Positions 28,280 through 36,870 of a stretch of 64,000 nucleotides of DNA are shown here, piece by piece. The notes below the pieces were generated by a model. That model worked only from the letters and a program-made list of their open reading frames with translations. It had not been told where the DNA came from and ran no database searches. The position numbers and the translations under genes are program-made. The stretch lies in contig NZ_JARXVG010000004.1 in NCBI RefSeq assembly GCF_029892485.1, forward strand, positions 465,516 through 529,515. The letters are read 5' to 3'. Position 1 is the stretch's first letter; each line of letters starts with the position of its first letter. The DNA comes from Variovorax boronicumulans. Lineage in GTDB: Bacteria; Pseudomonadota; Gammaproteobacteria; Burkholderiales; Burkholderiaceae_C.

Positions 28280-29437
28280 ATGAAAACCATCGGCGACCAG
28301 CAGCTGCTCAAGCGCATGAACCGCAGCGTGCTGCTGCGGCTGCTGCGCGCGCAGCCCGGCCTGTCGCGTGCGCGCCTGGCCATCGAAAGCGGCCTCACGA
28401 AATCCACCGTGAGCCTGCTGGTGCGCGAACTGCTCGACGAAGGTTGGCTGAAGGAATCCGATGCGGCGGTGAACGACGGCCTCGGCCGGCCTTCGACACC
28501 GCTGCAGATCAACGTCGGCGTGCGCGCGTTGATGGGCGTGGAGATCGCGGTGGAGACCGTGCGCCTCGTGTGCGTCTCGCTGCAGGGCGAGGTGCTGTAC
28601 TCCAACACCCATGCGCTCACCGACGGCTCGCCCGCCGGCGTGTGCGCGCAGGTCGCGCGCATGGCCTCGGCCGCGCACAGGCAGCTCGAAGCATTGGGCC
28701 TGCGCCTCTCGAGCATCGGCGTCTGCGTGCCGGGCGCGGTGGACGACTGCACCGGCGTGGTCCGCTTCGCGCCCAACCTCGGCTGGCGCAACGTGAGCCT
28801 GCTGCCGGCGCTCGAGGAGGCCTTCGCCGCCGCGGGCCTGCCCGGCGTCACGGTGCAACTGCAGAACGATGCCGATGCGGCCGTGCTCGGCGAATACGAA
28901 TTCGCCGCGGGCGAGGGCGAAGACCCCTTGATCTTCGTGAGCTGCGACGTCGGCGTGGGCGCGGGCGTGGTGCTCAACGATCGCCTCTTCACCGGCGCGC
29001 AGGGCATGGCCGGCGAGATCGGCCACACCATCCTCGAACTCGACGGGCCGCTGTGTTCCTGCGGCCGGCGCGGTTGCGCCGAGGCCTTCTTCGGCTCGCG
29101 CACGCTGGAGCGCGAGGGCGTGGACATGCGGCGCGCCTCGGCTTTCTTCGGCGTGCTGCTGCAGAACCTCTGGGTGACTTTCAATCCGCGAGCGATCGTG
29201 CTGGGCGGCAAGTCGTGCGCGGCGCATCGCGGCTTCGTGCAGGCCGCGTTCGAAGCGGTCAAGCGCCATGCCGATGGCGCCGGCATGCCGGCGCCCGCGC
29301 TGCGCATCGCGCGCTATGAAGCGCTCGCACCCGCGGTCGGCGCCGCGGCGCTGGCATTGCACGAATACTTAAGGCCGCTGCAACCCGATGCGAGGACGCG
29401 CCGGGCGCGCGCTGCACAAGTTTTCGCCGCGGCCTGA
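28280..29437 (+). CDS. ROK family transcriptional repressor (XylR-like)
   Basis: The 385-residue protein has an N-terminal winged helix (residues 10-60, with L-S-R-A-R-L-A-I-E-S-G-L-T-K-S-T-V-S) followed by a ROK sugar-kinase-like domain. The ROK zinc motif C-S-C-G-R-R-G-C-A-E lies near residue 260, and the E-I-G-H segment is present. It is 13 bases after xylG and probably represses the operon through the TAGTTAGTT repeat upstream of xylF, released by xylose or a related sugar. Confidence 0.88.
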   Translation: MKTIGDQQLLKRMNRSVLLRLLRAQPGLSRARLAIESGLTKSTVSLLVRELLDEGWLKESDAAVNDGLGRPSTPLQINVGVRALMGVEIAVETVRLVCVSLQGEVLYSNTHALTDGSPAGVCAQVARMASAAHRQLEALGLRLSSIGVCVPGAVDDCTGVVRFAPNLGWRNVSLLPALEEAFAAAGLPGVTVQLQNDADAAVLGEYEFAAGEGEDPLIFVSCDVGVGAGVVLNDRLFTGAQGMAGEIGHTILELDGPLCSCGRRGCAEAFFGSRTLEREGVDMRRASAFFGVLLQNLWVTFNPRAIVLGGKSCAAHRGFVQAAFEAVKRHADGAGMPAPALRIARYEALAPAVGAAALALHEYLRPLQPDARTRRARAAQVFAAA

Positions 29438-29480
29438 GCCATCGGCCTACGCGCGGCGCGCCGTTGATGGCCTAACGTCT

Positions 29481-29500
29481 GGACTCCGACCCCGGAGTCC
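29481..29500 (+). promoter_or_regulatory. Hairpin sequestering the gcd ribosome-binding site
   Basis: The 20 bases form a perfect hairpin: arms GGACTCCG and CGGAGTCC with an ACCC loop. The GGAG at 29494-29497, seven bases before the ATG, is the Shine-Dalgarno and lies wholly within the 3' arm. Translation of the dehydrogenase would be inhibited unless the hairpin opens. No unpaired alternative ribosome site is seen. Confidence 0.6.
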
Positions 29501-29504
29501 AGTC

Positions 29505-31991
29505 ATGCAGCGTTCCTTCACCCAGCCGGCCGAATCTTCGTCGTCGCCCTCCGTATTGCTTGTCGTCACCGCCGTGGTGCTCGGTCTCGCGGGCCTTGCG
29601 CTCGCCATCGCGGGCGCTTGGCTCATCGCGCTCGGCGGCTCGTGGTACTACCTTGTCGCGGGGCTCGGGCTCATCGCCTCGGCCTTGCTGCTCAGGCGTG
29701 GCGGCGGCATCGGTTTGCTGTTCTATGCGGCGGTGGTCCTGCTCACGCTGGTGTGGGCACTGTGGGAAGTGGGTTTCGACTGGTGGCCGCTGGCCGCGCG
29801 CGGCGATGTGTTCTTCGTGTTCGGCCTGTTCCTGCTCTCGCCCTGGGTGGCGCGTGCGCTCGCGCGCCGCGATGCAACAGGCATCGGCGGCACGCGCGCT
29901 GTGCTCGGCGTGGTGCTCGCGGCCTTCCTGGTGGCCGCGGTGTTCTCGTGGACGCGCGAGCCGGGCCGCATCGAAGGCATCGCACCGCTGGCTGACGCAC
30001 CGGTTGGGGCGCAGGTCAATGCAGCCGCCGCACTCGCGAGTCCGCCACCCCCGAAGGACGACTGGACCGCCTATGGCGGCACCGCATTCGGCCAGCGCTA
30101 CTCGGCCCTGGACCAGATCACGCCGGCCAACGTCGCCCAACTCGAGGAGGCGTGGCATTTCCGCACCGGCGACGTGCGCGGCCAACCTGGCGATCCGGAG
30201 GAAACCACCTTCGAAGTCACACCGCTCAAGATTGGCGAGCGGCTCTTCCTCTGCACACCGCACCAGGCGGTGATCGCACTCGACGCGACCACGGGCGCGC
30301 AGATCTGGCGCTACACGCCCGAGGTCCGGAAATCGCTCGCGCTGCAGCACCTGACCTGCCGGGGCCTTTCGTACCACGCGGGCGGCGCGGCGGCATCAGC
30401 CGCACCGGTGACCGCATCGGCTGTTCCGGCGCCTGCGTCCGGACAGCCGGCCGCGCCGGTCGGCGGCGACTGCAATGCGAAGCTCTTCATGCCCACCGCC
30501 GACGGCCGCATCCTCGCGCTCAACCCCGACACCGGCAAGCCATGCATGGCCTTCGGCGGCGGCACTGGCCAGATCGACCTGTGGAAGAACATGCCCAACG
30601 TGAAGCCGGGCTCCTACTACTCCACCTCGCCGGTCGTGGTGACGCGCTCGCTCATCGTGGTGGGCGGTACGGTGCTCGACAACGTCTCGACCCAGGAAAC
30701 CTCGGGCGTGATCCGCGCCTTCGACGTGAACACCGGCGCGCTGGTATGGAACTGGGATTCGGGCAACCCCGAAGAGACCGCCCCCATCGCGGCCGACCGC
30801 ACCTACACCGTCAACTCGCCGAACAGCTGGTCCATCTCGAGCGTGGACGAGGCGCTGGGCCTGGTCTACGTGCCCACGGGCAACCAGCCGCCCGACCAAT
30901 GGGGCGGCAAGCGCACCGAGGGCGCGGAGCGCTATTCGTCGTCGGTGGTGGCGCTCGATCTGGCGAGCGGCCGCGTGCGCTGGAGCTTCCAGACGGTGCA
31001 CCACGATCTCTGGGACTACGACGTTCCTTCGCAGCCCAGCCTCATCGACCTGCGCGTGGGCAGCGAGACCATTCCCGCGCTCGTGCAGCCGACCAAGCAG
31101 GGCGAGCTCTTCGTGCTGGACCGCCGCAACGGCCGGCCCATCGTGCCGGTGAACGAGCGGCCCGCGCCGCAGGGCGCGGCCGCGGGCGACCGCACCGCGC
31201 CGACGCAACCGGTGTCGGGCCTGTCTTTCGATCCGCCCGCGTTGAAGCCATCCGACATGTGGGGCGGCACGATCTTCGACCAGCTCGCCTGCCGCATTGC
31301 CTTCCACCGGCTGCGCTACGAAGGCCGCTTCACGCCGCCGTCGACACAGGGCTCGCTCATCTATCCGGGCAACTTCGGCGTCTTCAACTGGGGCAGCATC
31401 GCGGTCGATCCGCAGCGGCAGATCGCCTTCACCACGCCGGCGTCGCTGGCCTTCGTGTCCAAGCTCGTGCCGCGCGCGGACGCCACCTCGCTGTATGTGC
31501 AGGGCAAGAGCCGGCCGAACGACAGCCTGCCCGCGCTCAACGAGAACTTCGGCGCGCCGTTCGCGGTCAAGCTCAGCGCATTCACTTCGGTCTTCGGCCT
31601 GCCGTGCCAGGCGCCGCCCTGGGGGCATGTGGCGGCTGCGGACCTGCGCAGCGGCAAGGTCATCTGGAAGCACAAGAACGGCACGGTGCGCGACAGCTCG
31701 CCGCTGCCGCTGCCCTTCGCGATGGGCGTGCCCAACCTGGGTGGCCCCGTCATGACGGCCGGCGGCGTGGCTTTTCTTTCTGGAACGCTCGACCAGTACG
31801 TGCGCGGGTATGACGTCGGCAATGGGAAGGAACTGTGGCGCAGCCGCCTGCCGGCCGGGGGGCAGGCCACGCCGATGACCTATCGCGGCAGGGATGGGCG
31901 GCAATACGTGCTGGTGGCGGCTGGGGGCCACGGGTCCCTCGGCACGCGGACCGGGGACCATGTGATTGCCTATGCATTGCCCAAGCGATAG
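29505..31991 (+). CDS. gcd: Membrane-bound PQQ-dependent glucose dehydrogenase family protein
   Basis: The 828-residue protein has five N-terminal membrane segments (about residues 15-155) and a periplasmic eight-bladed PQQ propeller. It oxidises aldoses such as glucose to lactones and feeds electrons to ubiquinone. PQQ-site motifs are H-H-D-L-W-D-Y-D-V-P-S-Q-P near residue 498 and P-T-K-Q-G-E-L-F-V-L-D-R near residue 528. An alanine/proline-rich insert near residues 295-320 makes it longer than the 796-residue E. coli enzyme. PQQ synthesis genes are not in the window. It lies just after the xylose module, but the substrate is not proven. Confidence 0.9.
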   Translation: MQRSFTQPAESSSSPSVLLVVTAVVLGLAGLALAIAGAWLIALGGSWYYLVAGLGLIASALLLRRGGGIGLLFYAAVVLLTLVWALWEVGFDWWPLAARGDVFFVFGLFLLSPWVARALARRDATGIGGTRAVLGVVLAAFLVAAVFSWTREPGRIEGIAPLADAPVGAQVNAAAALASPPPPKDDWTAYGGTAFGQRYSALDQITPANVAQLEEAWHFRTGDVRGQPGDPEETTFEVTPLKIGERLFLCTPHQAVIALDATTGAQIWRYTPEVRKSLALQHLTCRGLSYHAGGAAASAAPVTASAVPAPASGQPAAPVGGDCNAKLFMPTADGRILALNPDTGKPCMAFGGGTGQIDLWKNMPNVKPGSYYSTSPVVVTRSLIVVGGTVLDNVSTQETSGVIRAFDVNTGALVWNWDSGNPEETAPIAADRTYTVNSPNSWSISSVDEALGLVYVPTGNQPPDQWGGKRTEGAERYSSSVVALDLASGRVRWSFQTVHHDLWDYDVPSQPSLIDLRVGSETIPALVQPTKQGELFVLDRRNGRPIVPVNERPAPQGAAAGDRTAPTQPVSGLSFDPPALKPSDMWGGTIFDQLACRIAFHRLRYEGRFTPPSTQGSLIYPGNFGVFNWGSIAVDPQRQIAFTTPASLAFVSKLVPRADATSLYVQGKSRPNDSLPALNENFGAPFAVKLSAFTSVFGLPCQAPPWGHVAAADLRSGKVIWKHKNGTVRDSSPLPLPFAMGVPNLGGPVMTAGGVAFLSGTLDQYVRGYDVGNGKELWRSRLPAGGQATPMTYRGRDGRQYVLVAAGGHGSLGTRTGDHVIAYALPKR

Positions 31992-32022
31992 GCGATAGCG
32001 CGAACCAGGGATCGGCCAGGGC

Positions 32023-33024
32023 TCAGTCGAGCTGCAATCCAGCGTCCTGCGCCGCCTTGGGCAGCACGGCCAGTTCGCGCTTGAGCACCTCGGCAAAAGC
32101 CTCGGGCGTGTTGCCGGTCGCCGGCGCCACGCCGCCCAGCTCGTTGAGCCGCTTGCGGAAAGCCGGCTCGGCTGTGATCTTGGCGATCTTCTCGCCCAGC
32201 AGCTTGACGACCGGGGCGGGCGTCTTCGCGGGGGCCACCACGCCGAACCACACATCGAAGTCCACGCCGCCGGGCACGCCCTGTTCGGTCAGGGTCGCCA
32301 CGTCGGGCCACAGTTCGGAGCGGCCGTTTCGCAGCTGGCCGATCGCCTTGAGCTTGCCCGACTGGATGAAGCTGCGCACGTCGCCGGTCCCCAGCAGGCC
32401 CCAGGTCACTTCGTTGGCCATCAATGCCTGCACCAGCGGCGCACCGCCCTTGTAGGGCACATGCGTGAAGTTGCCGTCGGCGTTGGCATTGAAGGCTTCA
32501 GACGCCAGGTGCGAGAGGCCTCCCGCGCCGGCCGATCCGTACGGCATGCCGCCCTTGCCGGCCTTCTTGCCTGCGGCCAGCAGCTCCTGCACGTTCTTGT
32601 ACGGAGATTTTTCGGGCACCACCAGCAAGAGCGGCGCCAGCGAAACACGCGACACGGGCACGAAGTCCGAGGCCTGGAAGCCCGCCTTCTTGTAGATGAC
32701 CGGGTTGATTGACAGCATGCCCGTGAGCGTCACCGCCAGGGTGTGGCCGTCCGGACTGCTCTGCGCCACGTTGATCATGGCGATGTTCCCGCCCGCGCCG
32801 GGCCGGTTCTCGACCACGACGGTCTGCCCCAGCTCTTCCTGAAGGCGCGGGCTCAGCATGCGCGCGGCCACGTCGGTGGCGCCGCCCGGCGGGTAGGGCA
32901 CGACCAGGCGGATCGGCTTGGTCGGGTAGGCGCCGGCGCCGTCTTGCGCCATGGCGAAAGTGCCCAGGCCCAGGGCCAGTGTTGCTGCCGCGGCGGCGCG
33001 GCCGATGAGGGTGAGAGTACGCAC
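32023..33024 (-). CDS. Bug/TctC-type substrate-binding protein
   Basis: The 333-residue exported protein starts at GTG 33024, with GGAGC 8 bases upstream. The signal peptide has a hydrophobic core and an F-A-M-A-Q cleavage region. Bug motifs are I-R-L-V-V-P-Y-P-P-G-G-A-T-D, V-E-N-R-P-G-A-G-G-N and H-V-P-Y-K-G-G-A-P. As the last gene of the operon with the aconitase-like and lyase genes, it probably binds the di- or tricarboxylic substrate of that pathway. No TctAB transport genes are nearby. Confidence 0.9.
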   Translation of the reverse strand: MRTLTLIGRAAAAATLALGLGTFAMAQDGAGAYPTKPIRLVVPYPPGGATDVAARMLSPRLQEELGQTVVVENRPGAGGNIAMINVAQSSPDGHTLAVTLTGMLSINPVIYKKAGFQASDFVPVSRVSLAPLLLVVPEKSPYKNVQELLAAGKKAGKGGMPYGSAGAGGLSHLASEAFNANADGNFTHVPYKGGAPLVQALMANEVTWGLLGTGDVRSFIQSGKLKAIGQLRNGRSELWPDVATLTEQGVPGGVDFDVWFGVVAPAKTPAPVVKLLGEKIAKITAEPAFRKRLNELGGVAPATGNTPEAFAEVLKRELAVLPKAAQDAGLQLD

Positions 33025-33071
33025 GGTTTTGCTCCTGGTTTTTCTAGGGGAAACGAAAAGGGGGGGCGCAC

Positions 33072-33953
33072 TCAGCGGGAGCCGCCGGTCTCGTACCGGG
33101 CCTGCCGTTCTTCGAGCGCATGCCAGCCGATGAGGTCCTTGAAATCGGCCATCGGCGTCTGCGCGAAAGGCAGGTCGGCGAAATCGCCCGAGCGGCGGCG
33201 CGCCAGTTCGCGCAGGTTGGCCTGCACCGTGTGCACGGTGGTCAAGAGGCCCGCAATCGGATAGCTCGCGATCGCCGCCACGCTTTCGATCTGCTCGCGG
33301 GTCAGCGCGGTCATCCAGGTGCCGGCCATCAGCATCAGCGAGAGCCTGCGCCCGCAGGTTTCGCGCAGCTGCACGAGCTGCTCGTAGCTGTTGAAGGTGC
33401 GCGAGATGGGCTGGATCAGGTCGGCACCGGCCTCGGCGTAGCGGGCGGCGCGCTCCAGCGCTTCGGCGGGGTTCTGGGCATCCGTGCGCGCGACGATCAA
33501 GAGGTCGGGGTCGGTGCGCGCATCGAGCGCGGCCTTGATGCGCGCGATCGCGTCGTCCATCGACACCAGCGTGGACGTCGGCGCGGCGGCAGGGCAGCGC
33601 TTGGGACTGACCTGGTCTTCCAGCTGCAGCGCCGCGGCACCGGCCTTCTCGAACTCGCGCACGGCCCGGCTCACGTTGAGCACGCTGCCGTAGCCCGTGT
33701 CCGCGTCGACGAAGATCGGCTTGCGAACGACGTTGGCCATGCGGTTCACGGTGGCGACGTTCTCGCTGAGCGTGTACAGCTCCATGTCGGGCTGGCCCAG
33801 CAACGCGGCGGAGATGCCGAAGCCCGTGCTGAAGATGCCGTCGAAGTCCGACTGGTCCACCAGCAGTGCCGACAGCGCGTCTTGCGCGCCGCCGCACCAG
33901 AGGGTCGGGCCGTGGGTGATGCGCTGGCGCAGCGCCTGGCGTGTTGAGGTCAT
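33072..33953 (-). CDS. Isocitrate lyase/PEP mutase superfamily lyase with altered catalytic loop
   Basis: The 293-residue protein has the superfamily metal site F-V-D-A-D-T-G-Y-G (residues 81-89), L-E-D-Q-V near residue 111 and I-V-A-R-T-D-A. The catalytic loop of 2-methylisocitrate-type lyases is K-K/R-C-G-H. Here it reads K-R-C-P-A (residues 118-122), keeping the cysteine but losing G-H. Likely reaction: retro-aldol (Claisen-type) cleavage of a 2-hydroxy di- or tricarboxylate to pyruvate or a related oxo acid; oxaloacetate decarboxylase-like activity is another option. The strong AGGAGA site at ATG 33953 fixes the start. Confidence 0.85.
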   Translation of the reverse strand: MTSTRQALRQRITHGPTLWCGGAQDALSALLVDQSDFDGIFSTGFGISAALLGQPDMELYTLSENVATVNRMANVVRKPIFVDADTGYGSVLNVSRAVREFEKAGAAALQLEDQVSPKRCPAAAPTSTLVSMDDAIARIKAALDARTDPDLLIVARTDAQNPAEALERAARYAEAGADLIQPISRTFNSYEQLVQLRETCGRRLSLMLMAGTWMTALTREQIESVAAIASYPIAGLLTTVHTVQANLRELARRRSGDFADLPFAQTPMADFKDLIGWHALEERQARYETGGSR

Positions 33954-34047
33954 CGAAGGTCTCCTGAAAAAGGGGCGCTGCGGCCCGACGTGGGCACTGC
34001 GCCATGAACTCGCTGCAAGAAAAAGCAAAGGCTGGGAATCCGGGGCT

Positions 34048-34584
34048 TCAGGCCGCGTGCGCCGCCGCACCGCCTGCGCCGCCCATGCGGCGCTTCAGAT
34101 AGGGAATGAGCCCGCCCGCGTCCAGCATGCCGCGCTCGGAATCGGAGAAGGGCTGCAGCATCAGCGTCTGGCCCGAACGCAGGTTCTTCACTTCGTTGGT
34201 GGCCCAGTCGACCGTGAGCTCGTCGCCGCGCGCGGTGGCCGCGCGGATGCCCGGGCAACTGACCAGCGGGAATCCCATGCTCGTCTCGCCGCGAAAGAAC
34301 CCGGGCGAGAACGATTCGGCGATCACCGCGGCAACGCCCAGGTGCCGCATGGCGCGCATGGCCGGGTAGTGCGGATGGCCGTAGCCGAAGTTGTGGCCCC
34401 CGATCAGCAGGTCGCCCTTGCCCACGGTGGCCGCGAAGCCTGGCGTGTAGTCGGCCATGGCCAGTGCGGCCAGCTCCTTCACGTCGGTGATCTTGATGTT
34501 GCGCACCCCGACGATGAGGTCGATGTCGTAGTCGTCTTCCTCGAAGACCCAGGCCGCGCGGCCGTGCAGGTTTGCGAGGCTCAT
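34048..34584 (-). CDS. Aconitase/isopropylmalate isomerase-like small subunit, divergent
   Basis: The 178-residue swivel-domain protein belongs to the LeuD/aconitase C-domain family, shown by G-G-H-N-F-G-Y-G (residues 62-69) and V-I-A-E-S-F-S-P-G-F-F. The canonical N-F-G-C-G-S-S-R-E loop, which supplies the catalytic serine and substrate arginine, is replaced by N-F-G-Y-G-H-P-H-Y. Its ATG overlaps the large-subunit stop (ATGA), so the two form one enzyme. A hydratase for an unusual 2-hydroxy acid is inferred. It is not leucine LeuD, because other leucine genes are absent. Confidence 0.82.
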   Translation of the reverse strand: MSLANLHGRAAWVFEEDDYDIDLIVGVRNIKITDVKELAALAMADYTPGFAATVGKGDLLIGGHNFGYGHPHYPAMRAMRHLGVAAVIAESFSPGFFRGETSMGFPLVSCPGIRAATARGDELTVDWATNEVKNLRSGQTLMLQPFSDSERGMLDAGGLIPYLKRRMGGAGGAAAHAA

Positions 34585-35873
34585 GCAAGGGCTCCCGCGG
34601 CGGCGCCAGCGGCTTGGGCCAGGTAGGGGCGCGGGTCGGCGATGCGGCCTTCCAGCGCGGATGCGGCCACCACGGCTGCATTGCAGATGTAGATCTCCGA
34701 ATCCACGCTGCCCATGCGCCCCGGCGTGTTCAGCGTGCCGGTGGACACGGCACGCTGGCCGTCGGTCATGGTGGCGATGCGCCCGAAGCAATAGTCGCAG
34801 CTGGGCGAGCTGATGAAGGCGCCCGCTTCGACCAGCACCTCGATCAGCCCCTCGCGCGCGGCGGCCGCCATGATGGCCTTGGACGTCGGCACCACGTGCA
34901 GTTGGAAACCCGGCTGGATGTGGCGGCCGCGCAGCACCTCGGCCGCAATGCGCAGGTCTTCGAGGCGGCCGCTGGCGCACGAGCCCAGATAGCCGGTGTG
35001 CACTTCCACGCCGGTGAAGTCCTTCAGGTCACGCGTGTTGGCGGGGCTGGGTGGAATCACGACGATGGGCTCCAGCGTCGACACGTCGATCGTCACCACC
35101 TGGTCGTAATGCGCATCGGCATCGGGGTACACGGGCTCCAGCGCGATCTTCGAGCGGCCCTGCACATAGGCCAGGGTCTTGGCATCGGGCGCGATGAGCA
35201 TGGTGGTCGCGCCGAGGAACATGGCCTGGCCGCAGATGGTCTGGCGCCCTTCGATGCTCATGGCGTCGATCACGGGCCCGCACAGCTCCACCACCTTGAA
35301 GCGGCAGGAGGCAGGACCCATCACGCGGACCATGTGGTGAAAGACGTCGCGCGCCATCACGCCGGGCTGGAGCGTTCCTGTCAACTCGACCTTCACGGTC
35401 GCCGGCACGGTCATGGTGAGCGTCTCGGTCACGAAAGATTCGAGCACGCCTTTTCGCGCACCGAAGGCGAAGGTGCCGAAGGCCCCCAGCTGGCTCACAT
35501 GGCCGTCGAAGTGAACGGCGAAGGCGCCCGGCGTGGCATAGCCCAGCTCGGCGGCGACCTGGTGGCCGATGCCCTCGCGTTCGTGTACCGGCACGCCTTG
35601 TTCCTTTCCCCAGGCGCGGGTGATCTTGTGCAGTTCCTCTTCCTTCGGCGCCGTGGCCGGGACCATGTGGTCGATGAACAGCACGAAGCGCTCGGGGCTG
35701 GACACCTTCTCGATCCCGAAGTCCTCGCGCGTTTCCTTGAAGAACACGTCGGTGTAGCCGGGAAAGTCGTAGGCGATCACGAAGTCCGGCCGCGCCGTGA
35801 TCTCTTCGCCGGGCACCACGCCCGGCCTTCCGGCGGCGCGGGCGAGGATCTTCTCTGTCATCGTCTGGGGCAT
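34581..35873 (-). CDS. Aconitase/isopropylmalate isomerase-like large subunit, divergent
   Basis: The 430-residue protein has the three [4Fe-4S] cysteines C299 (G-S-C-A-S-G-R), C359 and C362 (S-C-D-Y-C). The F-I-D-H near residue 67 and the G-I-G-H-Q block also fit the family. The active-site D-S-H-T is D-G-H-V (residues 123-126), and T-N-x-R after the first cysteine is A-S-G-R. It heads an operon with the small subunit, a lyase and a Bug protein, suggesting dehydration/hydration of an alkyl-malate or similar acid before cleavage. ATG 35873 was chosen over 35861 and over an upstream extension into the operator region. Confidence 0.82.
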   Translation of the reverse strand: MPQTMTEKILARAAGRPGVVPGEEITARPDFVIAYDFPGYTDVFFKETREDFGIEKVSSPERFVLFIDHMVPATAPKEEELHKITRAWGKEQGVPVHEREGIGHQVAAELGYATPGAFAVHFDGHVSQLGAFGTFAFGARKGVLESFVTETLTMTVPATVKVELTGTLQPGVMARDVFHHMVRVMGPASCRFKVVELCGPVIDAMSIEGRQTICGQAMFLGATTMLIAPDAKTLAYVQGRSKIALEPVYPDADAHYDQVVTIDVSTLEPIVVIPPSPANTRDLKDFTGVEVHTGYLGSCASGRLEDLRIAAEVLRGRHIQPGFQLHVVPTSKAIMAAAAREGLIEVLVEAGAFISSPSCDYCFGRIATMTDGQRAVSTGTLNTPGRMGSVDSEIYICNAAVVAASALEGRIADPRPYLAQAAGAAAGALA

Positions 35874-35888
35874 CTGCTTGACCTTCAC

Positions 35889-35988
35889 TTCCACAATATG
35901 GCAGTTGGGTGGATTCGAGATCCCTATTACATTCGAGGAAATTTCCCGCTTCTTGGGGAACAACCCGAATTACTGCCGCATTGTGGAA
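35889..35988. promoter_or_regulatory. Paired inverted operator sites between the hydratase operon and iclR-type gene
   Basis: TTCCACAATATGGCAGT (35889-35905) and its near-perfect inverse ACTGCCGCATTGTGGAA (35972-35988) match at 15 of 17 positions and flank the divergent intergenic region. They are good candidates for IclR-type sites controlling both directions. The right copy covers the GTG at 35983. Confidence 0.6.
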
Positions 35989-36843
35989 ACTAAACGCCGA
36001 GCCACGCCTGTGAAAACCGCCCCGCCTCCGCCCCCGACGCCGGCCGCCAGCGGCGCGCGCTCGGGCACGCAGAGCATCGAGCGCGTCGTGGGCATGCTGC
36101 GCGTGGTGGCCTCCCGTGGCAGGCGCGGCATGCGCATCGCCGATGTCGTGAGCCTGAGCGGCCTGCCCATGTCCACGTGCTTTCGCATGCTGCAGCGGCT
36201 GGAAGTCGAAGGGCTGCTGGTGCGCGACCTGCTCACCCGCAAGTACCACCTGGGGCCGCTGCTGTACGAACTGGGCATGCTGGCCCAGCCGCACTACCAG
36301 CTGAGCGAGCTGTGCGAGGAGGCGCTGCGCACCATCGCCGACCTGACGCACGACACGGTCTACCTGAGCGAGCGGCGAGGGCCCGAGTCCATCTGCACCA
36401 GCCGGGCGCTGGGCGCCTACCCGATCAAGGCGCTGACGCTCGATGTGGGCATTCGCCGCCCCATGGGCGTGGGCGCCGGCGGCCTCGCGATCCTGAGCGC
36501 GCTCCCGGAGGCGGAAGCCGAACTGATCGTCGCGGCCAACGAGGCGCGCTACGCCAAGTTCGGCGCATTCGAGCCGGGCTTCCTGCGCGACGCCATCGCG
36601 CAGACGCGTGCGCAGGGCTATTCGTTCCTGGACAGCGCGGCCACGCCCGGCGCAGCGGCCATCGGCGTGGCCTTTCCGCCCGACAACCCGGTCGCGGCCG
36701 TGAGCGTGGCGGCCGTCTCCAGCCGCATGGGGCCGGCGCGGCGTGCCGAAGTGGCGAAGATCGTCCACCAGCAGGTGCGTGCGATCTGCGTGCTGCTCGA
36801 GTCACAGTCGATGCCTCCTTCGTCGGGCCGCGACGGCGATTGA
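35983..36843 (+). CDS. IclR family transcriptional regulator
   Basis: The regulator is about 286 residues. After a proline-rich, probably disordered N-terminus (residues 10-25), the winged helix includes M-R-I-A-D-V-V-S-L-S-G-L-P-M-S-T-C-F near residue 50. The IclR effector domain follows, with T-V-Y-L-S-E-R-R-G and G-V-G-A-G-G-L-A-I-L. No ATG is available; GTG 35983 overlaps the putative operator, and GTG 36010 (M-K-T-A-P-P) is an equally good start. It is divergent from the aconitase-like/lyase operon and presumably controls it. Confidence 0.87.
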   Translation: METKRRATPVKTAPPPPPTPAASGARSGTQSIERVVGMLRVVASRGRRGMRIADVVSLSGLPMSTCFRMLQRLEVEGLLVRDLLTRKYHLGPLLYELGMLAQPHYQLSELCEEALRTIADLTHDTVYLSERRGPESICTSRALGAYPIKALTLDVGIRRPMGVGAGGLAILSALPEAEAELIVAANEARYAKFGAFEPGFLRDAIAQTRAQGYSFLDSAATPGAAAIGVAFPPDNPVAAVSVAAVSSRMGPARRAEVAKIVHQQVRAICVLLESQSMPPSSGRDGD

Positions 36844-36870
36844 CCGGCGCCCGTTGGCCTGCACGGGACG

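Noticed and set aside
34048..35873. Calling the aconitase-like pair leuCD
   Set aside because: Key residues of the leucine enzyme are changed, no leuA or leuB is present, and the neighbours are a lyase, a Bug protein and an IclR regulator.
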